Origin: Ideonella_A sp963843805
Lineage (GTDB): Bacteria > Pseudomonadota > Gammaproteobacteria > Burkholderiales > Burkholderiaceae_C
Length of the DNA: 64,000 bases
NCBI GenBank assembly: GCA_963843805.1
Contig: CAWJLY010000001.1
Location: forward strand, 1,070,146 to 1,134,145
Direction: 5' to 3'
The position numbers and the translations under genes were made by a program. Below, one piece after another: positions 61,502 through 64,000 of the stretch (positions within the stretch are counted from its first letter, which is position 1; every line of letters begins with the position of its first letter). The notes under the pieces were generated by a model that saw nothing but the letters and a program-made list of their open reading frames with translations, was not told the DNA's origin and made no database searches.

Positions 61502-62212
61502 TCAGCTCTGCGCCTGTTGGGCGTTGATCGATGCGATATCGACACGGGCGCCGACACCCATCGTCGACGACACCGCCACCTTGCGCAGATAGATACCTTT
61601 GCTGGTGGCCGGTTTGGCCTTCGTCAAGGCTTCGATCAGCGCGCGCAGGTTGCCCATCAGCTTGTCGTTGTCGAACGACCGCCGACCGATCGTGCCGTGC
61701 ACGATGCCGGCCTTGTCGACGCGGAACTGCACCTGACCGGCCTTCGCATTGCGCACGGCCTGTGCGACATCGGGCGTCACGGTGCCGACCTTCGGGTTCG
61801 GCATCAGGCCGCGCGGGCCGAGAATCTGGCCGAGCGTTCCGACCACCCGCATGGTGTCAGGCGAGGCGATCACGACATCGAAGTTCATCACGCCGGCCTT
61901 GATCTGCTCGGCCAGATCTTCCATGCCGACGATATCGGCGCCAGCAGCCTTGGCTTCTTCGGCCTTGGCGCCTTGCGCGAACACCGCGACGCGCTTGGTC
62001 TTGCCGGTGCCGTTGGGCATCACGACAGCACCACGCACGACCTGGTCGGACTTCTTCGCGTCGATGCCGAGTTGCACCGCCACGTCGATCGATTCATCGA
62101 ACTTGGCGCTGGCGCACTCCTTGACGAGCACGAGCGCGTTATCCAGCGCATACAGCTTGGTCGACTCGACCTTGCCGGCGATTGCCTTCTGGCGTTTGCT
62201 CAGTTTGGCCAT
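61502..62212 (-). CDS. rplA: 50S ribosomal protein L1
   Basis: A 236-residue L1 that forms the mobile L1 stalk and represses the L11 operon in E. coli: MAKLSKRQKAIAGKVESTKL, FDESIDVAVQLGIDAKKSDQ, VRGAVVMPNGTGKTKRVAVF and LGPRGLMPNPKVGTVTPDVA. It lies 2 bp after rplK, so the two are coupled. A 249-bp leader separates it from rplJ. Confidence 0.99.
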   Translation of the reverse strand: MAKLSKRQKAIAGKVESTKLYALDNALVLVKECASAKFDESIDVAVQLGIDAKKSDQVVRGAVVMPNGTGKTKRVAVFAQGAKAEEAKAAGADIVGMEDLAEQIKAGVMNFDVVIASPDTMRVVGTLGQILGPRGLMPNPKVGTVTPDVAQAVRNAKAGQVQFRVDKAGIVHGTIGRRSFDNDKLMGNLRALIEALTKAKPATSKGIYLRKVAVSSTMGVGARVDIASINAQQAQS

Positions 62213-62214
62213 GA

Positions 62215-62649
62215 TCAGATCACCCCTTCAACGGTGACGCCCATCGAGCGGGCTGAGCCGGCGATCGTGCGCACGGCGGCGTCCAGATCGGCGGCGCTCA
62301 GGTCTTTCATCTTGGTCTTGGCGATCTCTTCGATCTGCGCCCGGGTCATCTTGGCGACCTTCTGCGAGTTCGGCGTCGGCGAGCCCTTCTCGAGCTTCAG
62401 CGCCTTCTTGATCAGCACGGTTGCCGGCGGCGTCTTCAGGATGAAGGTGAACGACTTGTCGGCGAAGGCGGTGATCACCACCGGCAGCACCAGACCGGGC
62501 TCCATGCTCGAGGTCTGTGCGTTGAACGCCTTGCAGAACTCCATGATGTTCAAGCCGCGCTGGCCGAGGGCCGGGCCGATCGGCGGCGAGGGGTTGGCTT
62601 TACCTGCAGGAACCTGCAGTTTGATGAAGCCGACTATTTTCTTTGCCAT
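62215..62649 (-). CDS. rplK: 50S ribosomal protein L11
   Basis: A 144-residue L11 of the GTPase-associated centre: IVGFIKLQVPAGKANPSPPI, GPALGQRGLNIMEFCKAFNA, KTPPATVLIKKALKLEKGSP, ending IAGSARSMGVTVEGVI. First gene after nusG. Confidence 0.99.
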   Translation of the reverse strand: MAKKIVGFIKLQVPAGKANPSPPIGPALGQRGLNIMEFCKAFNAQTSSMEPGLVLPVVITAFADKSFTFILKTPPATVLIKKALKLEKGSPTPNSQKVAKMTRAQIEEIAKTKMKDLSAADLDAAVRTIAGSARSMGVTVEGVI

Positions 62650-62740
62650 TTTGCTATCAACTTTCGATTGAGGGATTCCGCAAATTCAGCCGCGGATCCT
62701 GAGTGCAAACGCCGAAGGACTGGTTACCCCGGCTCCTCTT

Positions 62741-62760
62741 GGGAACATCACGTCGTTCCC
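62741..62760 (-). promoter_or_regulatory. Hairpin in the nusG-rplK spacer
   Basis: GGGAAC (62741-62746) and GTTCCC (62755-62760) can pair around an 8-base loop in the 201-bp spacer before rplK. The L1 target in E. coli lies in this leader. No promoter hexamers were recognised here, and assignment as the L1 site is speculative. Confidence 0.3.
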
Positions 62761-62850
62761 GGCTACGGACCAGATGGTGCCGATCGAGTGATCGAAACCA
62801 GCCCTGGTCGGGCTTGAAATCATTCGCTGACGACTCTCAACGAAACGCCG

Positions 62851-63474
62851 TCAAACCTTCTCGACCTGCGCGAAATCGAGTTCGACACCGGTGGCACGGC
62901 CAAAAATCGTCACCGAGACCTTGACCTTCGACTTCTCGTAGTTCACGTCTTCCACCGCGCCGTTGAAATCGGTGAACGGGCCCTCCTTGACGCGCACCAT
63001 CTCGCCAACCGACCACTCGACCTTCGGCCGTGGCTTCTCGACACCTTCCTGCATCTGGTTGACGATCTTCGCCACCTCGGCGTCGGAGATCGGTGAGGGG
63101 CGATTTTTCGCGCCGCCCACAAAACCGGTCACCTTGCCGGTGTGTTTGACGAGGTGCCAACTGTCGTCGGCCATCTCCATCTCGACCAGCACGTAGCCCG
63201 GGAAGAAGCGCCGCTCGGTGACCGTCTTCTTGCCGTTTTTCAGCTCGACGACTTCTTCCATCGGCACCAGGATGCGGCCGAACTTGTCCTGCATGCCCGA
63301 GCGGTCGATACGCTCGCGCAAATTGCGCTCGACCGCCTTCTCCATGCCTGAATAGGCATGCACAACATACCAACGCAGATTCGGCCGCGACGCGGCGGGA
63401 TCCATCGGCGAAGCCGTCTCGGCTGCGGCGTCACCTGTCACCAGGTTCGCCAGATTTTCATTCGGGTCGCTCAT
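62851..63474 (-). CDS. nusG: Transcription termination/antitermination protein NusG
   Basis: A 207-residue NusG. An Ala/Asp-rich lead (MSDPNENLANLVTGDAAAET) of about 32 residues precedes the NGN domain: RWYVVHAYSGMEKAVERNLR, GRILVPMEEVVELKNGKKTV, ERRFFPGYVLVEMEM. A carboxy-terminal KOW domain has GEMVRVKEGPFTDFNGAVED. ATG 63474 is chosen over one nine codons upstream by proximity to secE and the family length. It couples polymerase to Rho, S10/NusE and the ribosome. Confidence 0.98.
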   Translation of the reverse strand: MSDPNENLANLVTGDAAAETASPMDPAASRPNLRWYVVHAYSGMEKAVERNLRERIDRSGMQDKFGRILVPMEEVVELKNGKKTVTERRFFPGYVLVEMEMADDSWHLVKHTGKVTGFVGGAKNRPSPISDAEVAKIVNQMQEGVEKPRPKVEWSVGEMVRVKEGPFTDFNGAVEDVNYEKSKVKVSVTIFGRATGVELDFAQVEKV

Positions 63475-63488
63475 CGTTTTCTCGATCC

Positions 63489-63872
63489 TCAACGCTTCCA
63501 ACCCAACACCAGGTCATACAGCACCCATTCCAGCGTCTTGTCGGTCAACCAGAGAAAAATCGCCATCACAACGACGAAGGCAAATACATAGCCCGTCATC
63601 TGCAATGCTTCCTTGCGTGTCGGCCAGACGACCTTGCGCGCCTCCTTGATCGAGTCGCGGCCGTAAGCCACCAGCTGCTTGCCCGGCTCGGAGGTAAAAA
63701 ACACCGCTACCGCGATCACCATCAGCACCAGCAGCGCGCCGATGCGCAGCCACAGGTCTTGTTTGCCGAGCACGTAGAAAGCGACCACAGCGCCCACCAC
63801 GAGGGCGGCAGCAGCAGCCATCTTGGCTTTGTCAGCGCCGGTGGAAACGGTTTCGACGGAAGGATTCGACAT
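63489..63872 (-). CDS. secE: Preprotein translocase subunit SecE
   Basis: A 127-residue SecE with three membrane segments (AAAAALVVGAVVAFYVLG, IGALLVLMVIAVAVFFT, TGYVFAFVVVMAIFLWLTD) as in E. coli. The amphipathic SecE signature precedes the last one (YGRDSIKEARKVVWPTRKEA). It stabilises SecY. It is 14 bp ahead of nusG. The 128 bp to its right show no tRNA or promoter that could be identified. Confidence 0.97.
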   Translation of the reverse strand: MSNPSVETVSTGADKAKMAAAAALVVGAVVAFYVLGKQDLWLRIGALLVLMVIAVAVFFTSEPGKQLVAYGRDSIKEARKVVWPTRKEALQMTGYVFAFVVVMAIFLWLTDKTLEWVLYDLVLGWKR

Positions 63873-64000
63873 GGGGTTCAGGTTGGCTTCTAGGTCCGCT
63901 GCGCGGTTCGAAGAGGGCTTGTTTTCAATTCACTGCAGCGGCAAAGCCCGCATGCACGGTGTGCGCTGCGGGCCGGGGAATGAGCGGGACGATCAGTCTG

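Noticed and set aside
60611..62671. A 686-codon plus-strand open frame across rplJ, rplA and rplK
   Set aside because: It covers three certain ribosomal genes and their spacers on the opposite strand; no homology is seen.

Overview
The window looks like chromosomal DNA of a beta-proteobacterium of the order Burkholderiales. It is GC-rich throughout. It carries the rpoBC, str, S10, spc and alpha ribosomal gene order typical of that group, a beta-type zinc-free S14, a DUF4124 protein, MarC, a BCCT transporter and paired acyl-CoA ligases. Species-level assignment is not possible by eye.

Region 1 (1-20.1 kb) is a mixed metabolic segment. It holds the 3' end of gatB, a DUF4124 secreted protein, pyrE, exonuclease III, a BCCT compatible-solute transporter, a MarC membrane protein, a large zinc-ribbon SDR protein, an SGNH lipoprotein hydrolase, a carboxylesterase, a two-subunit molybdenum hydroxylase, two divergent acyl-CoA ligases, a small conserved protein, an RcnB-like protein, a trypsin-like protease and a TonB-dependent receptor. 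Many genes here (gatB, pyrE, xth, the Mo hydroxylase, the long-chain ligase, the esterase) are cut by single-base indels.

Region 2 (20.1-25.5 kb) is accessory and decayed. It holds a HigA antitoxin fragment, an intact acetate kinase, an AbrB/PIN toxin-antitoxin pair with a clear promoter and palindromic operator, the amino-terminal stub of a cation-transporting P-type ATPase, an IS66-family element with its tnpA truncated, and the carboxy-terminal stub of a Crp/Fnr regulator. The ackA, ATPase and Crp/Fnr pieces look like remains of one stress or anaerobiosis cluster broken up by mobile DNA.

Region 3 (25.5-29.7 kb) has a cysteine-dioxygenase-like cupin followed by a four-module rhodanese with one catalytic cysteine, then a secreted hypothetical protein overlapping a CapA-type metallophosphatase.

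Region 4 (29.8-64 kb), all on the minus strand, is the transcription/translation supercluster. Reading leftward from the right edge it runs secE-nusG-rplKAJL-rpoBC, then rpsL-rpsG-fusA-tuf-rpsJ, rplC-D-W-B-rpsS-rplV-rpsC-rplP-rpmC-rpsQ, a peroxiredoxin, rplN-X-E-rpsN-H-rplF-R-rpsE-rpmD-rplO-secY-rpmJ-rpsM-K-D-rpoA-rplQ, and initiator tRNA-fMet. Good sigma-70 promoters are visible before rpsL, rplC and rplN, and hairpin terminators after rpoC, rpsQ and the tRNA. The S10 gene is therefore attached to tuf, and the S10 operon proper starts at rplC. A family of GC-rich palindromic repeats sits directly 3' of fusA, rpsJ, rplV and the peroxiredoxin gene. A PIN-domain gene lies convergent to rpoC and divergent from the rpsL promoter.

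Indels also hit rpoB, rpsC, secY and rpsD. These genes are essential, so the frameshifts are best read as sequencing or assembly errors, not biology.
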